A stretch of 64,000 bases of DNA from Opisthorchis felineus (Eukaryota > Platyhelminthes > Trematoda > Opisthorchiida > Opisthorchiidae). The stretch is from positions 1,079,897 to 1,143,896 of the forward strand of contig SJOL01007411.1 of assembly GCA_004794785.1 (NCBI GenBank), in the 5' to 3' direction. The position numbers and the translations under genes were made by a program. Below the pieces are notes generated by a model. That model did no database searches. It saw only the letters and a program-made list of their open reading frames with translations, and had not been told where the DNA came from. Shown piece after piece: positions 1 to 13,881 of this stretch (position 1 is its first letter; every line of letters begins with the position of its first letter).

Positions 1-1559
1 AAACATTCAGAATACGTCTTTTGGAATAAATATCAGCCCATTTCACTGAAGCCTTTTATTCCAGACGGTTCGGATTTCAGTACATGCACTCCATTCCAGC
101 CAGATCAACGATCTATCCAATATCATTCTTAGCGTACTTACAGGTAGTTGTTAACTATGTCGCTCTTTCTAACCATTCCTGCAGCATAAGGCCCACGATG
201 ATACATTGGAGCATAACCTCAAGACCAGATCACAGTTTTTCTGACGAAGCTTCCAGCATAACCTAGCAAAGAATTTTGAATATTGAGCGACGAATCCGCC
301 CCATAGCAGATGTAGTATGAGTCTAGCACAATCAAGCCACGTTGGATGCATTGAAGTTGTGCGTTAACCATGGTTTCTGGAAACTCTCCGAACCTGTGTC
401 TTTGGACGATTCATTGGTCCGAATGATATGTGAACGATTACGTAAAACTAATATGCAGCAGGAAATGTATCATAGAACATTCGGTCAAATAAAGTTTTAA
501 ATTCATCATTATAGATCATAAAGGGGTAGATAATATAACGAGAGGTGAATTGGAATGTTTCGTCACCTTGCTGACATAGTAAAATGGGAGAATAGATACG
601 AAATAAGCCCTTCTAGTATTATTATTATGAAACATTTCGAACAGCTCAGCTGCGTGCTTCAAAATTGTAGGAGTTCCCTATCTGTTGAAAAGTGTCTACA
701 ATCAAAGACCTGTTTCCGGCAACCCTAGTTTAATACGCCACATCAATTTTCGTCTGTTTTGAACCGCAACTGAACGTTCTTGAATTTAATATTCAGACAT
801 TGTTCAGAATGACAAAAATACATCTCAAAGTTGTCTGAACTAAAAAAGCGGTTATTATTGGTTATCACACTAAGAATTACACAATCTTAAATACAGTATT
901 CCATTTTATGTTATTGGCTTTGTCTCTCTAAAATGTCCACCTCGTTTTAAGGACCCAATCTTGCCCATGTTGAAATTTTTGAATATTTGTAAGCTTAAAA
1001 GATCTCAAAGTTACGCCAATACGTTAGCCAGTATATCCAGTTATATCCAATTCACGGATCCAAGCATACATGACATTGTTTGCTAATTAGTCAAGCCTAA
1101 TTTCATCATCACCATTGATTAAAGGCAAATGCGGGTAGTTGTGCGCGTAGCTCCATTTTACTCGATACTTCAACAAATACCTACGTTAAGCAGTCATGTA
1201 AAGAGGATATTATTCTGAGTGGCAGAAGTAATTTGGATCTTGTGGTGTGAACCTCCAAATTAATAGCGCACGAAACACTGAGAACGGATTTTCCTGGATG
1301 TGAGAAACACACTGATTTTTATGTTTGAAATAAACTACGCTACGTCTGCGGTTTCCCACCATCCTCAACCCAGATTCACATTGTAGTGACGAGCCTGATG
1401 CGTGAAAGCGGTTAACCACAGCAGTTTTGGTGAAAGTATGGAACTTGGACTACTGACCGTTACGATGAGGAAAATTAAAAATTGATTTAGTGGACCAAAA
1501 GGAATCGTACTTAATTTTTGTCCCCATAGTTTAATCAAATTTAAATCAGGTGTGGTTTC

Positions 1560-1590
<31 letters not shown>

Positions 1591-4500
1591 TAGTAATAAA
1601 GTTACAATTGACTTGCCGTAGGACGTTGATGCCAAACAGTCATCATTTTGGTTCATCGTCCATGGTATTTACCGTTACTCTAGAATATACTCACTGTCAC
1701 TAACAAGGTTATTATTAAGCTAAGTCTGCTCACTAACGTCATGTCAGTACCCTTTTCCTTGAAAAAGCTACTTATATAAGCACCCAGTATATTTGACGCC
1801 AGTTAACCAGTGGACATAAGAAAACCAATTTCGTCATGAATTTGAAGCATGTGCAGTGACTCAGGAGTGCTGTAAAACAAGACGTCTTTTCTGCTGGCCA
1901 TTTTTATCCGAGTTACACAAATACTTAACATTCCAGGTCCTTTAGTGTCCCCTTAAACGAGGGCTCCAACTTGGCCGTGGATGGATTCCCGGAAAAACTA
2001 GTAGTGGGTTATTTCCTGTTAAAATTTATCTACTAAAAGAAAATATGTTTCACAGAGTGCAAATTTCCAACTTTCACCATAAACCGATCAAATTTTGTTA
2101 ATAAGAACACACTAAAAATGTCCTCACCAATCTTTGGCCTAAAAGTGTACAGTGCACAAAAGTGCACAAACAGTAGGTAAGGACATCAGTTGGTTTCAGA
2201 AAACATGGAAAATCACTACTCGATTTAGGCGCCTTCTCAGCGAGCACCTGTTTTCTAACCTTCGGGTGAACAACAATAAGAACTTTGGAAAATGATGCAG
2301 GGCCAAACAGAATCAGACTGTAAATCTGGTCACTACGATAGTGGATCGTCCTCTCTTAAGCATAACTTATGGTCTCTTGTAAAGTGAATCGATCTATGCT
2401 AAGTAAAGTTTAAAAATAATAGTGTTCAGGGGTAAAATTTTCAGCAATGCGCCAGAGATGCCATAGACGTATATAATTTGTGGTTACCAATTTAGCTGAC
2501 AAATTCATGGAAAATCAATACTTGGCGAACAGTGAAGCCATACAAAGCCACTTTGGCAACTCTTCACATAATAACTTTTGACGTGTTCAGTTGCAGTTTT
2601 AAATAATCCCGACAGAATAATATGGCAGTTCTAAGTGAATTATTATTCTGCAGATGCCTAAAAAACAAACCCTTCAAACACTACCATAGAAATTTGCTGT
2701 GCATCCAGTGAAACCTTAGGAGAATTCTGTTTGATAAAGGGCCAGTGAAAGTCATAGAAGGGCCAGATGTCTTTGCTTTATAAGGTGTTTTTGGATGTTT
2801 ATACACCAGTGGGCATAGTAACACTACTCGCGGCAGTTTTTCAATTTTGAACTGCTTTCGGAAGAACAATCTCTCTTTTCATTTTGCGGTAAAAAACAAT
2901 CACCTAATTTTTTATAGAATTTTATCTCAAAACTCTACTCAAATTGGTCAATAAGATGAGATTAGCTAGTACAACACACTCGAGCGCCTTGACCACGCTT
3001 GTCTTTGCGTGCAACTGTCGACAACACATAAAGTTTCGAAGTACTGTATACTTACAGTCAAGGCGGTTTCATTCATCGTGAAATTCCAAAGAATTTCCTG
3101 CACTTTTCCAGGTTTAATTTTGAATGCTGCTAAATCCATATCTTGCACTATTATAAACCTAATACGATTTCACAGTTGTTCGGATTCCAGCACTGAATTT
3201 TGTGCGAGCTATTATGAACTGCGTTCTGTTGTTTTCTGATTTAAACGAATCTCCATGTCGTTAACCAGCCCTTTGTCCTGTGTAGTTGATTCAACTTGCT
3301 GGTAGCTACTCTAGTGCTAGTATTCTATGGGTAACCGGTCCTCCCATGAGTAACTGCGCATTCAGCCGACAGTTAGCATGTGGGCAAATTCGTAAATGTG
3401 AAAGAGGGTCTATGATTAAAACCCATCATACCGTGCATGCTAGCTGAATCGTCTGAAAATAATTTGAGGGGCTCAAATAACTGAATGGTGTTTCTGAATG
3501 TGTAACACTGAGGTTAAAAAACTCAACTGACAATGTAGTTGGATATAGGTAGTTCTGATGTGCTTCTTGATCGTCGTTTTCTCAGCTGAGCTTCGCAGCT
3601 GGGTTGCGAGCATTTCACCGCCAATTACCGTGATATGCTCTGGACAGAGCAACTTGCACGCTTTCCCTTACAATGTTTGCTTTCATGACGTCCCATATAA
3701 GGGTACCAGTAATTGCGCTAAGGCTATCAGTTTAGTACATTTTTCTTATCTTACCTCACGGTTTAAAGACGCGGTTATCCAGTAATTTCATGCTGTAGCT
3801 TATGTTTTGCGAACATCAAAAGCAAAGTCAGGTTCTACCTTTACTCATGTGCTTTACTCTGTGTTTTCAGCAGGGCCGAAGAGGAGATATGATGATCTTC
3901 CCACATATTCGAAATTACCAGCCTCCACGAATTTTTTCGGGGGAATTTTCGCTAATCAAAAGCAGACAACCGCATGAGCACAAACAGAGACCAAAGAGTT
4001 ACGGATTGAAGTTTCACTGAAACGACTAAATGATAATTATGACCACGGGAAATAACCATCATGTTCACAGCAATAAAAAATAACATTATCTAAAACACTC
4101 AGTTTATTGGATGGAACAAAATGTAGACTAATGGGTGTAAGTAAGACATTGCCAGCAGTGGGCATATCTCATTGTTCCTTGTTTTAATTAACGAATGGTG
4201 AGATGGTCATCATTTCGGTTGTGACAACTTTCTGATACTTTCCAATGTAAGAACAAGGGGAGAATGCTAGGTCATTAAGACATGGCACTCGACAGAAAAA
4301 TTAGTTTTTAAGATGGTCAACATCGATCAATTAATAGCCTTGATAGGACTGGTATACTTCCAAAGCCACCAGTCAAACGACAGCACAGGCAACCCGGTCG
4401 GTGTGGCTCTCAGATATATTCTAGAAAAACTAGACAAACTCAAGCATCGAGATTAAAGTCTAATTAAAAAAACAGCACATTGTCAACGTTAAACTGGCAA

Positions 4501-7500
4501 CGAAACGATTGCGATACAAATGCCAAGTTCGGCCACTGCCTTCCAAGCAGGACTTTCTACTGTATCCAATTGCTTTTCTCCGTATTTCACCATCAGTTAT
4601 GCTCCAGTCAGATGTGGATACAATAATGTTCAGACTTCTTTAACGATTCAAAAGACTCTGTTTTATGTGTTTAAAAGCTTTAGCTGATATGTGATTCCGT
4701 TTCCGCAGTTAAACAAACCGAAGGCTGTAACAAGCGGTAGGTGACTTGAAAGCTTTAGGAAGGCAATAAAACTGTCAATCTTCCGAAAAAAAAATCCGAC
4801 GAAATATGAGACTCAACGAGAGACATTGTTGAACTCCGTTCAGGCCTAGTCGAATGATAAGACAAACACGAGGCTTAGACCGGCGTTTTAAAAATCAGAC
4901 AAGACAAAGTTATGCCAAGAGAGTTTGAAATGTTCTGCATTATTACATTCGGCGTCTTAATTTCAAGAGCTGTTAAATCTCCCGTTGTGTTTAAACCTTT
5001 GAGAGCAGCCAAAGTTAGAAGCAATTTTCACTCACCACAAACGACTAGTAACAGCGCTATGGTTTCACCTGCGGCTGAAGCATGATTTTACACAATGAAT
5101 CAACATGAAGAGCCAACTGCGAAATATGTTGGCATTAGGCAATTGAAAAAGGGGAACCAGATTTGTGGACGGACACTAGTAAACGTCCGCACACGGATGG
5201 CAAACTATAACTGGCTAAAAGTGATGCCATGTGCCAAAACTGGATACCTAGCATGCTTTAGATTTCAATGAAATCCAGTATTCTTTATGAGTCCAGAAAA
5301 CATACTACCTAAATTTCATCCATTCGCAACACGTAAAATTTTCGCGCATGATGAGTGTTTTTTCTGAAACTTCTCGGAACAAAAAACATGGAAATTGTAC
5401 AGAGGAATTACTAAGGATTTTGCATAGAAGCTCCAGTTTGCCACGGCCACATACCGTATTACTTTCGGATGAAGCTCGGCGTTTGCGTTATATTTCAGAT
5501 CAATCTGTTTTTCATTGTAAGTCACTTTCAGTAGTCCGTGAGACCTATTTTTCCTTTCCACCACACGAAGAATATTCCACAAAATTACAGAAAGGCTTTA
5601 GAATTATATAAATAATTTTAATTATAGTAATTTGAAGAAACGCGCAATGTAGTAAATGCTTTATCGGAGTATCAAAACAAGATCCTCAAAGAAAAACAAA
5701 TTCCCCAAAAACCTAGCAAGCTTGCTTATTTTTAAGATGCCGTATAACGGAGAACTGGCAAAAATGCATTCTGCAATATGCTTGTAAATGCTGAAAGACG
5801 CGTTTGGTTATATTGCTTCTCTTAAATCAGTGGTCTGGTTGTGATATGGAAGCAAATAAAGACATGAACCCAAATCGATATGTAAACACCCGAAATATTG
5901 GTAGATGAAAGATCAAAAGCCTACAAAATTCGTCCAGCCCTTGTCGAAGCAAGAGCCGCCTGACAAAATACCTTGCTGTGGTAACTAAATAACGTTTCCA
6001 GGCATTTTCATATATAAACCCAACGCGCGAACTGCGACTACAAAGGTCAGGAGTCCGTATTTACGATAACCGCAAACAATATCGAAAGAAACTTCTAATA
6101 CAACAAGGCTATTACTGTTTGCCGAATTTCCAATACTTTATGATTAGCTAAAGCAAAAGCAAGATTTGAGCTATCTTCCGAATGATCGTGAGCTGATATA
6201 TCTTGCAAACCTGTGGAATTGGGAGTCAAGTGCCTCATTATAGGGCTGATTCAGTCGGCGTTATCATACTGTATAGTACGTTTCCCGAGACTAATGGCAG
6301 TATAATTAATCTGAACTTGCAGAGAGAACTGCGAAAACGAAATAACCTCATATACTTTTTCTAGTTCTCTTCCCAGCAGCTTGTGATACCACAGCTGCAA
6401 GCTTCCTCCTTTTTAATTTCCCTAGTGGTTTGATGGGAAAAGCTGCAGTAGATCTCCGAAACATCTCTCGGAATAAAGCTTTCAGATGACGAGCAAATGC
6501 AAGTCGAAAATGGTATGGCGATGTTCTGTAATATCGGCTGCTTTGTTGGGTGTATTGGTTATTGTCCTTGCACAGTGCGGTAATTTTTCTGCAGGAGTTT
6601 TGTCACCACTTGAGGAGACTTATTCTCGGATTATGACGAAGCGTCTGTAAGTAGCAAAGACAATTAATGTTGCTCTAAAACCCGAACATGTCGGGCGATG
6701 TCATTACAGACTGATCCTTAAAATTCGAGGTCAAACCAAATGTATTAACATTATAAGTTTAAACTTTGGTTAACATTTAATAGTACTTATCTAGTTATCG
6801 TATCAGTGGGCCTAGTCTGAGAGAAGGTTAACAAGGCGGTGAGCAGAGCACTGTTGTAACTATTGTAGCGTTTTTCATTTGTGGATGTCTCCTCCTCCTC
6901 GGGCTCCTACACCTATTTCAACCTGAAAGCATTTGTCCATAATTTAACGTACGAATATTTGGAACAACATATTCATTTATTTCCCCGAGATTCGATTATT
7001 TTATCTATGTGCGCACAGGACATGCAAACACGCGCTTTACCGTGGCGAAAACATAGTTTTGGCTATTCGTCAGAAGCAATATTTAAGTCCGTATATTTAT
7101 TAAATTGCAAAAATACAATTAGCTGGAATGAATTCCTAGTTCATCCTCCGACAGACGAAAGCAAGAACAGTTATTCCAGTAGACAGTACTTAATTTTTGG
7201 CCTTCTGTTCTTTTCATGGTATGGATTTCTCTCTAGATGCAGCTCCTCTGTTTTGGAGTTAAAGATATCTAGATGAAAGACGATGGCAAGGCATATGAGG
7301 ACCTCGGCAAATCGAGTGTTGTTTCATGTGGACAAAAGTCATCTTTGTTGGGTTTGAAATGAATGTTTTATAAGGTGGGAAGCAGCGTTGGCAATGAGAT
7401 CCACGATATATCGTGGACTCGTTGAGATATTGTGAAGATGTAGTGATTCACCCGAGTTCCCTTCTGGTGTTGCTGTCAATGACGATGATGTCCACGATGA

Positions 7501-10500
7501 GATGTAGCAAGTGATTCTAAAGATTAGAGACTACTGGACCAGGGGTGATAAATAACATTTTAGAGGTTATTTTTCTTTCGGATTGCGTTCGAAGTTCCAT
7601 CGCGCTGAACCCATCATCTGATTAGTATTTGTCAATTTTTTTAACAAGCTTTGAAATTAATTCTTACCTAGAAATATGCTCTGAACTGCTTAGTGAGGCT
7701 AGCTGAGTCCACGTGTCCATGAATTATCGTCAGTCATGGTTTCGTGTTAGGTCAAGCTGCCGATGCAAGCTGGTCGGTTGTTTAGTGTAACATGCAGCTT
7801 CTCTGTCGGGTTAAAGTTCATATGAGGAAAACAACCTGTTACGACATCAAAATTATCTACACCATTTAAGTGTTTTCGTAAATCAGAAGACCCTAAATTC
7901 ATGCTAGTGGTTCAACCCGGACAATATTTCGTGGTTGTAATATATTAGACTGGATCAAAAAATAAGAATTCTAGGTATATGTAAAAGCTACCGGCGCAGG
8001 CTGATCACGAAATTTGCATTTAAAACGAAGGCAACAACTGTGAAGCATTACATCCTTGCCTTTAGCGTTATATATTTAAAAGTAGCACCCTATGTGCGTG
8101 GCCTCAACTCATACTGGAAACTGTAATACAAACTCTTGATGGCCCGCTCAGTGAAATCAGTGGAGACACACGGTTTGTGAAGCGGGCATGTCAAACGAAA
8201 AGCCGAGATTAAACTTGTGACGTCTGCATCCTATGTTAAAGACGCACAAGGAATCATGAAAAACGATGAGGGTTCCATTGTAAAGAGAACCTTCTATCCC
8301 AACAACTTTCATTGAACTGAGCTCAAAAAGTTTTCTGAAACGTAACGAAATCCAGTTTCCTGGCTTCCAAGAAGACATTATTAGACAAGTAGTTGGGGTG
8401 CCACATCCTCAATATTCGAGCCAGACTTGTTCGTAAATAGTATGGGAAATGTTCTATCCAAGCCCATTCCACCTCCAGATGGGCGGTGCACAAGCGAAAA
8501 CACTCAAATAAAACGCAACCCAGCTGCACCTATTTAGCTTGAATAAACGTTGGCAAGGCTCGTACGCCACCACATACTTCTCACGACCGACAGGCTAAAG
8601 GTTTTTGAGCTTGATCTAAAATTACAGTCATTTGCGATGTGACATTCAGATCCCAGCCACCAAGATTTTCTAGCGTTTTTGGCTTTTCCTAGAAGTTACA
8701 GAATTAATGTATTCGGCTAAGGCTCTCGTGTTCCAACATGAACCAATAACAAAGATACTCTAGCTAGCAGTGATAATAACAGCATTCGACTAAAACAAAG
8801 GCAGGTGCAGAAAATTCTGAATATTTTACGAACCACACTCAGATGATCCTAAATTGATGACTAAACCGAAAGTTTTATTCTTTTCACTTCCGAACTGGCA
8901 AGTGGCTTTAAATTTAAGTTTACTTGACACAGCGTAAACGCTTATGCAGATAGCACTACCGTAAAATGTGGGCAGCGTAGGTCCGCGACTTTGTTATTGG
9001 CTTTCTCACCGAGCATGACAATCGCAGTGTCGTTTAGATAGTCTTATATGACATTTTTCGCGATGAGCCGTATCGATTGATTGTCCAAAAATCGTCGGAC
9101 AGAGTGTCTGCTGCATCACATTCAGTTTAGTCTGTAAAATATGCCAGCCTTTCCATTTTTGTACGTGTCATTAAAGATGATTGGGTGCCACCGGAAACCA
9201 TCATGGAATAATTCTTGAAATAACAGTTCATCTGTATTTGGACATATTGAAAATTGATTGCCTTTGATAATACGCTCTGGTCGATGAAGTCGAAATATAA
9301 TGAAATCCGCATGCTAGGAGAAATTTGCGATTTCGATAATCTTTTACATCTCATTACTCTTGTCTAGCCTCAGGCAACCTGACGTTAGCTCAGCCCTCGG
9401 GCTTCCTTGGGGGGCATGGCAGCTGGGCATCGGAAGTGTTTTACAGCTGAACGATCATCTTCCTCTGGTATGCCCCATGCATCAGTAATCTAGTCACTTG
9501 TAAGCGAGTGTCTGCATCTAACTCGTCACACATTCTACAGAGCGTGCACAGTTATCCCACGAATAGTCACGCTGAAATCGCATAGCATAAAACTGAGTGA
9601 AATGTAACCTAAATGGGTCTGAGGGCCACCGGAAGGCTCTGAGAACTTAATCACTCCATTTTGTTGTTATCGTTTTCACTGTCCCGAAGTAATTTGGTAA
9701 CTTAATTAAGCAGAGTTAATCTTGAGCAGACGAGAGTGTTGTAGCGTTTGGAGATCCAAAGACAAAAACGCACTCATGGGACCGTACATCGGACAAACGT
9801 GGAACCTACGTTTCAGGGTAGAGTGATAATCGAGTAACAATTTCGTGGCTTTGTGCGCGTTAAAGGTCATCTGCATCTGATCATCCTCGTGGGTATTAAT
9901 TTCCCGAGAGATTGTCTCAGCAGTCTTGTTGGGTGATATTCTAGGCTATCATAAAAGGCGTAGAGTCTCAGGTGTATGCAATCTTAATATTATCATCGCT
10001 TTACTGGTGTAACTGTGTATACTACTGATGAAGCGTACAAGTAGTCTATGGTTTGGTGTCCAAGCTCGGCCTCCGCATCTAATGGGAGGTGAAGCTTATT
10101 ACCGAAATTGTGGAGCTGTTTTGCAGTGTTCGTTTATTAATGTGTAAAAGTCAATGAATATCTGAGAAAGTTCAAGAGGACGTTCAGTTTTTAAAGACTT
10201 CATGCATATGGGATATTTGTTATCCTGTCTAATGACTTGTAACTGCTAAGTTCGTGTTTGCAATGGAGGGCTTTCCTCCTTTCACTGGTAGCGAAAAAAT
10301 TGTGGCCAGCGCACTGGTCCTGGATTTGCAATAGCTGGCTTTCAAACGGTCGGTATTGTTGAGTGTTACCAGAGTTCACGGTAATGAGAAGAATATGCGT
10401 ACCCCTGTTTGGCGTTGACCCTCGCCTAACGAATCTTCAACCGTACATACAAATGAGTCGGCGACTTAGGCGTCAGTCATCTTGATATCTGGCCCTGTTA

Positions 10501-11055
10501 GCGACAGCTTCAGTCCTAGCTTTAAATCTAATAAGAAAGGCTACATTTAGCTGTATGCACATAAGAACTCTTGGGCTGCGTCTCGTGTCTTGACGTGTGG
10601 AGTTTCTGTAAATACGGTGGGATGAAACAGCCGCGTCATCTTCTTCTCCTTCAAAAACAGTGGCCCAGAAACTTTCGTCTTTCGCGCAAGTCGTTAGCTG
10701 CAGAATTATTGGGGACCACCTTGGTATGTTGGGTACCAGCATTCTGTAGAAAGGTCGTGTTTGAGAACCGACAAAATGGACCTATTACCGAGGACGATTT
10801 CCTCTTCAAATTTTAACAAGGGAAATGCGTTTGGGCCATCGAATAACATGGGATAGCGCATAAATACCGCACAAAATAGATTCTGGCTACTTGTTTTAGT
10901 AGTAGTTGGCGAGTGGAAGGTTGCGTCGATTTGAAAAAGCCGAATTAGAAATTTTATTATTAAATGTGGATACACTGGACGATGGTTTATTGGTTATTTG
11001 GCGGGCTGTGTTTGTGCATGAATATGGCTTTTGTTTTATAGGATTACTTGCAGGC
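1..11055. other. Intergenic or intronic DNA, no gene recognised
   Basis: AT-rich sequence in which every frame is broken by stops at the density expected of non-coding DNA. The longest open stretch is 131 codons (6881-7276, plus). It starts at a GTG, resembles no family I know and has no convincing splice sites, so I do not call it a gene. One (AT)n microsatellite is listed separately. I see no tRNA, rRNA or recognisable transposon domain. Confidence 0.5.
1565..1590. repeat. (AT)13 microsatellite
   Basis: An uninterrupted run of thirteen AT dinucleotides in non-coding sequence, likely length-variable between individuals. No neighbouring gene is recognised. Confidence 0.95.
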
Positions 11056-11059
11056 TGGA

Positions 11060-11215
11060 CGTACGTCACTATGGACAATGGCCATCTCTCCTCGGATGGT
11101 GATAAAATGTTTGCAAGTTGGTTGCCAAGCTTGGCTGGCAGGTCAGCAGCTACCTGATCAAATAATAATAGAAACACCCGGGCTTGCAGTGAGACAGCAT
11201 ATTGCCGACGAACTC
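11060..11215 (+). mobile_element. Penelope-like element tail remnant (copy A)
   Basis: This segment aligns by eye with 13100-13235, next to the GIY-YIG fragment of PLE copy B. Shared landmarks, in order, are a CTCCTCG-containing hairpin, a GATRAAA/GACGAAA block, TTGCAA, GTTGCCAAGCT, and CTGATCAA after a shared in-frame TGA. In copy A the hairpin stem is CCATC/GATGG (about 11085-11101). No nuclease or reverse transcriptase coding is recognised beside it, so it is a truncated piece. The PLE assignment rests on the homology to copy B. Confidence 0.5.
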
Positions 11216-12434
11216 CAGTCTGTGATACAAAAATTCAGCATACCATTTGCCGAGTCATAGGCGTTCAACATCGTTTTTTCGACTCCGGTATCAGAGCGAT
11301 GTAGTCAGTCCTTAAAGCAAGTGGCCAGCCGAATAGGTATGGATGTTACTTCTTATAGGTTCAGATGCAAGCAAATACCGCTGCTACTTCGGTAGAATAT
11401 TTCACTTCTGATGACTTTGTCTTCCGGATTACATCGGCAATAATTTAATCGGCTCTGTTTGGAATCTGAGCAATGCAGTGCGTATTCCTATGCCTAGTGC
11501 TTTTTCTAAGACAAGCCTGGAGCAATTGTTCTGAAAAATCGGTGCTGCTAGGTGCGGACGAATTTCGAATTTTTTTCCTCTGAAGGCAAACAGTATCCCT
11601 TATTGATTCAAAGCTAGTACGAGTTTTCTGAACGCTCAGTTGACGCGCAAAAATACTTCATAAAACGTAATTTGTATGCGCAAACGCCATGATGGTCACC
11701 ATTCTGAAAGACATAGCTTCATTGTTGCGGAAATATTGAATTTATTGGAGGGCTTGTAACACCACGTCACATTTTGCTAACAAAATCGGTCCAAAGTAGT
11801 TTACAGCTCCAGGTTTTGGTTATGATTTCAGCTGAACACGGTGCTGGCAGAATTGTAGCCTGCCTAATCTAGGTTAAGATGAGCTGTGATGGAGATCGCA
11901 TAAAGAGGATCCGGAGTAGTGATAGCTCAGTGCTAGATGTGATATATGGAGAAGCGAAGGCCGAGTAAGGTTAAAACCTTCGTAGGTTATGTGTATACGG
12001 TAACGGCTAAAAAAAATTTATAAGTGCGGAGACTCAAAGTGATGAATCCATCCACAACAACTGTATTTCTAATATGGCTCGCGGAAGACTTTATAAAAAT
12101 TGGGACAGGTGAACCTTGTAGGTTTTTCTGATGATGTTGACTGTAGCCATCGTTTGTCTCTATGATAAACATAACTATCTAGGCCATACAATTTAGGTCC
12201 CTGTATATGCGTTGCATGCGGTCCCACGACGAATAAAGTATGTTCCGTTCTATCACCAGATACCGATAGACTTGCCACTTTGGTTTGTCGAATATTTCGA
12301 CATCGTTTATCGTGTTTGTCTCTCACATTTATAGCTTTATGTTCACTAAATATTCTTTTGTACGTTCTAATGCGGTTATGTGCATCTGTAATCATTAGCC
12401 GGATCATCCGCCTACCATTCTGTTTGGCTAACAT
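11216..12434. other. Spacer between two PLE remnants, no gene recognised
   Basis: AT-rich sequence with no recognisable domain. The longest open frame (12069-12434, minus, 121 codons) resembles no known family and directly abuts the PLE copy, so it may be chance or part of the older insertion. Confidence 0.4.
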
Positions 12435-12475
12435 CCAAGCTTGTGGATGATTCAGTGGTGGCCGATAGGTTACGC

Positions 12476-12775
12476 TACCTGGAAGGACAAACAGGAAGGA
12501 AGCTCGCTACAAGAATACATGAACACAAACTTGCAAACTAAACACACGACCAACTTTCACGCGTCTCCGTGCACGAAAATCAAGATGGACACAAATTCGA
12601 CTGGGGCAGCGTTCACATATTGGCCCAAGCGAGAACAAAGAAAGAACGTAAATCCATGGAAGCATGGCACTCCACTGGAAAAACCCTCAACAAGCACATC
12701 GAAATCGACCCAGTCTATAGACCGCTGCAAGCAAAAGAACTGCAGAACTACAGAAGGCAGAGGCGGACAAACTAA
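12476..12775 (+). pseudogene. PLE GIY-YIG endonuclease domain, one internal stop
   Basis: Translation from 12476 reads as the C-terminal GIY-YIG nuclease of a Penelope-like element. It has YLEGQTGRKLATRIHEHK, then a TAA at 12539-12541, then VHENQDGHKFDWGSVHILAQ and MEAWHSTGKTLNKHIEIDP, ending at TAA 12773-12775. In the family, the glycine-containing YxGxT segment, the following arginine and the late E-AW glutamate build the active site that nicks the target for reverse transcription; counterparts of all three are visible. A single stop and the missing upstream RT make this a relatively young but dead copy. The same C-terminal block recurs, frameshifted, at 21590-21900. Confidence 0.7.
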
Positions 12776-13099
12776 AACAAACAGCCGGGATAAATCATGC
12801 TAAAGTGAGGAGACTACCAAAAATTGAAGCCGCCGTCACCACCAACCAAATTCAAGGAAGAGAGACCATAATACAAACCGGGAACGGACCAATCGGAAAC
12901 GGACCTGAAGCACCCCAAAACAGCAGTCCAACCAACCAATGGAATACGAGGCATACAGACCACAACGCAGCTCAAATCACGATCACGCCAACAATAATGC
13001 AAGAAGGGTATATACCAACTAGTCAGTCACACTACAGGACATTGGATACTCTTCAAATCTACATAAACGCAGCTAGGTACGGAGGAAACACCCACTCAA

Positions 13100-13150
13100 C
13101 TGCGCACTGACGATGCCTCCTCGACTGAGGACGAAACACTTGCAAATCAG
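13100..13150 (+). ncRNA. Hammerhead-like motif in PLE tail (uncertain)
   Basis: CTGACGA is followed by a small hairpin (CCTC, loop, GAGG) and then ACGAAAC and TTGCAA. The order resembles the CUGAUGA - stem II - GAAAC core of a hammerhead ribozyme, and hammerheads are known from PLEs. The first core box differs from consensus (CTGACGA), extra unpaired bases lie next to stem II, and I cannot define stem III or a cleavage site. The related copies at 11085 and 22100 keep the hairpin and the GAYRAAA block. The stretch is also an open frame ending at the same TGA in copies A and B, so a coding explanation is possible. Confidence 0.25.
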
Positions 13151-13240
13151 TTGCCAAGCTCGGCGAACAGATCAACTGCCATCTGATCAACCAAAAGTGA
13201 AAGCGCCCGAGCTACCTATATTTCGACCAATCGAGGGAGT

Positions 13241-13881
13241 TATCACCAAAATTCTTGAGCCACTGATTCCACGATATCACATGTGGTTGGGTGATGGGTG
13301 AGGGCTGAATCTTACAGGGGGATTAACGGCTTCCAAAGTTTTCGGCGGTTATTAAGTGTTGGAACATATGGAATTAGGAAGATGTGAAAATCCTCCCGCT
13401 AATTTTGCAGAATACAAAATGCGGTATAGTATAGGATAGGCCTTTCCATGGACTTATACGCACTGAAATTCAGTCATATGGATGTCAACCTCTTGAGGAA
13501 TAAACGTATCGATTGTATGTGTGATGCTCGGATAGATTATGGCACACCTACACACTGATACGGCACAAAAAATGCTGGTTTCTGTAGAGTAATCCGCTCA
13601 TTTGAAGATCATTAATTCCACTCTTGTCTCTTAATATCTATTAAAAAGTCAGTCTGCTTTGCGTTACGCAACAGACTGCTGACGCTGAGTCGTTTATGGC
13701 AGGTTGTGAGGTCACCTTCGGTGTCTTGCTCCATGTAATTTTAAACGTGACCATTCCACACCTGAGTGAACGGAACAAAATTTGTCCTAGGTGGAAGCAT
13801 ATTTTCGTGGCACTCAGTACAAGTCTTCTGCCTGTATTTAATTTAAAGTGCTTTTTCTTTGGCTTTTTACGAATATTACAG
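13241..13881. other. Non-coding spacer
   Basis: No gene recognised. Towards 13840-13880 the sequence becomes pyrimidine-rich and ends in ACAG, as expected of the 3' end of an intron before the candidate exon at 13882. Confidence 0.4.

Larger units (their letters stand above)
12440..13240 (+). mobile_element. Penelope-like retroelement, 3' portion (copy B)
   Basis: The 3' part of a PLE: a GIY-YIG nuclease fragment (12476-12775) followed by about 330 nt of untranslated A/C-rich sequence and a tail segment (13100-13235) shared with 11060-11215. The tail carries a hairpin CCTC/GAGG immediately followed by ACGAAAC, reminiscent of the hammerhead ribozymes reported in PLEs. The reverse transcriptase that should precede the nuclease is not recognisable upstream, so the copy is 5'-truncated. 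The 3' border is approximate. Confidence 0.65.

Noticed and set aside
6881..7276. 131-codon open frame, plus strand
   Set aside because: It starts at GTG, shows no family resemblance, splice sites or supporting context, and a frame this long is expected by chance in 64 kb of six-frame AT-rich sequence.
12069..12434. 121-codon minus-strand frame next to PLE copy B
   Set aside because: No recognisable domain. It overlaps another long frame and has no start or splice evidence.
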